DNA of 6,336 nt from UBA3818 sp051881895 (GTDB lineage: Bacteria > Bacillota > Clostridia > Oscillospirales > Ruminococcaceae): positions 1 to 6,336 of the forward strand of contig JBJEQT010000171.1 of the NCBI GenBank assembly GCA_051881895.1, in the 5' to 3' direction. The translations under genes were made by a program, and so were the position numbers. Below the pieces are notes generated by a model. That model was not told the DNA's origin. It ran no database searches and worked only from the letters and a program-made list of their open reading frames with translations. Shown here one piece after another: positions 5,986-6,336 of the stretch (within the stretch, counting starts at the first letter, position 1; every line of letters starts with the position of its first letter).

Positions 5986-6336
5986 ATGATGATTCATACA
6001 GACCGGCTTATTCTGCGGACATTTCGTGAAGAAGACGCCGGCGATCTGCTGGAATATCTCTCCTGCCCCAAGGTAAACTGTTTTATGGATATGCGCCTGT
6101 GCTCCCTTGAACAGGCCAGATTGGGCGCGCAAAAGCGCAGCCAAGATGCCGAATATTGCTTTGCCATTGTTTTAAAAGAAACCGGTAAGGTCATAGGCGA
6201 GATCGAAGCGCATCCGGAAGGAGACGACAAGGATACGTTCAGCCCTTGTTGGATGCTGAACGAAGCCTATCAGCGAAAGGGCTACGCCTTTGAGGCGGCA
6301 AAAGCATTCTTCCAATATCTTTTTGAGCAAAAAGGC
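5986..6336 (+). CDS. GNAT-family N-acetyltransferase, RimJ/RimL-like (3' end outside window)
   Basis: The first 117 residues of an acetyltransferase open to the last base of the window with no stop. The start HTDRLILRTFREEDAGDLLE is the standard N-terminus of RimJ/RimL-type GNAT enzymes (first strand, Arg-Leu pattern, then helix 1). The middle strand CFAIVLKETGKVIGEIE fits the beta-2/beta-3 hairpin, and QRKGYA (residues 96-101) is the Q/R-x-x-G-x-G/A acetyl-CoA pyrophosphate-binding motif ahead of the following helix. These enzymes move an acetyl group from acetyl-CoA to an amine on a protein, metabolite or antibiotic; the substrate cannot be told here. It lies 136 bases after the second ABC gene on the same strand with no clear promoter or terminator in between, so co-transcription is possible but unproven. 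Full length is probably about 165-185 residues by family norm. The AGGAGG upstream supports the chosen start. Confidence 0.9.
   Translation, partial: MMIHTDRLILRTFREEDAGDLLEYLSCPKVNCFMDMRLCSLEQARLGAQKRSQDAEYCFAIVLKETGKVIGEIEAHPEGDDKDTFSPCWMLNEAYQRKGYAFEAAKAFFQYLFEQKG

Overview
The window is 6.3 kb of compact, GC-leaning bacterial DNA with every gene on the + strand. The style fits a Gram-positive anaerobe of the class Clostridia, perhaps Oscillospiraceae/Ruminococcaceae: strong AGGAGG ribosome sites, a TTG start, short hairpin-plus-T-run terminators, and protein families typical of that group. The organism assignment is an inference from style, not from a marker gene.

Layout: (1) positions 1-430 hold the 3' end of argS (arginyl-tRNA synthetase), closed by a clear intrinsic terminator. 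(2) An extended -10 promoter near 574-582 drives a CLC-family membrane transporter (638-1900). Its key motifs (GREG with a gating Glu, GGExxP instead of GxFxP, and a changed GSGIP motif) point to the fluoride/proton antiporter branch (CLC-F) rather than an ordinary chloride transporter. It is followed by two successive hairpins, the second a good terminator. (3) A 289-base gap holds a candidate promoter (2040-2070) with a 10-base direct repeat laid over it, then a compact terminator-like hairpin (2125-2148) inside the predicted leader, only 41 bases before the next gene. (4) Two tightly coupled genes (2190-4016 and 4020-5849) encode the halves of a heterodimeric ABC exporter. The first half carries the degenerate Walker B (Asp instead of the catalytic Glu) with an intact LSGGQ. 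The second has the catalytic Glu but a degenerate LSTGE signature. Together they give one degenerate and one working ATP site, as in BmrCD, LmrCD and TM287/288. (5) After a gap with a long imperfect hairpin, the start of a GNAT acetyltransferase gene runs off the window end (5986-6336).

Functionally the window combines a housekeeping gene with stress or toxin-export functions: probable fluoride export, probable drug or lipid efflux, and an acetyltransferase of unknown substrate. I see no mobile element, CRISPR array, RNA gene or clearly new system. The most interesting points are the likely misnaming risk of the CLC gene, the possible attenuation control of the ABC pair, and the repeat over its promoter.
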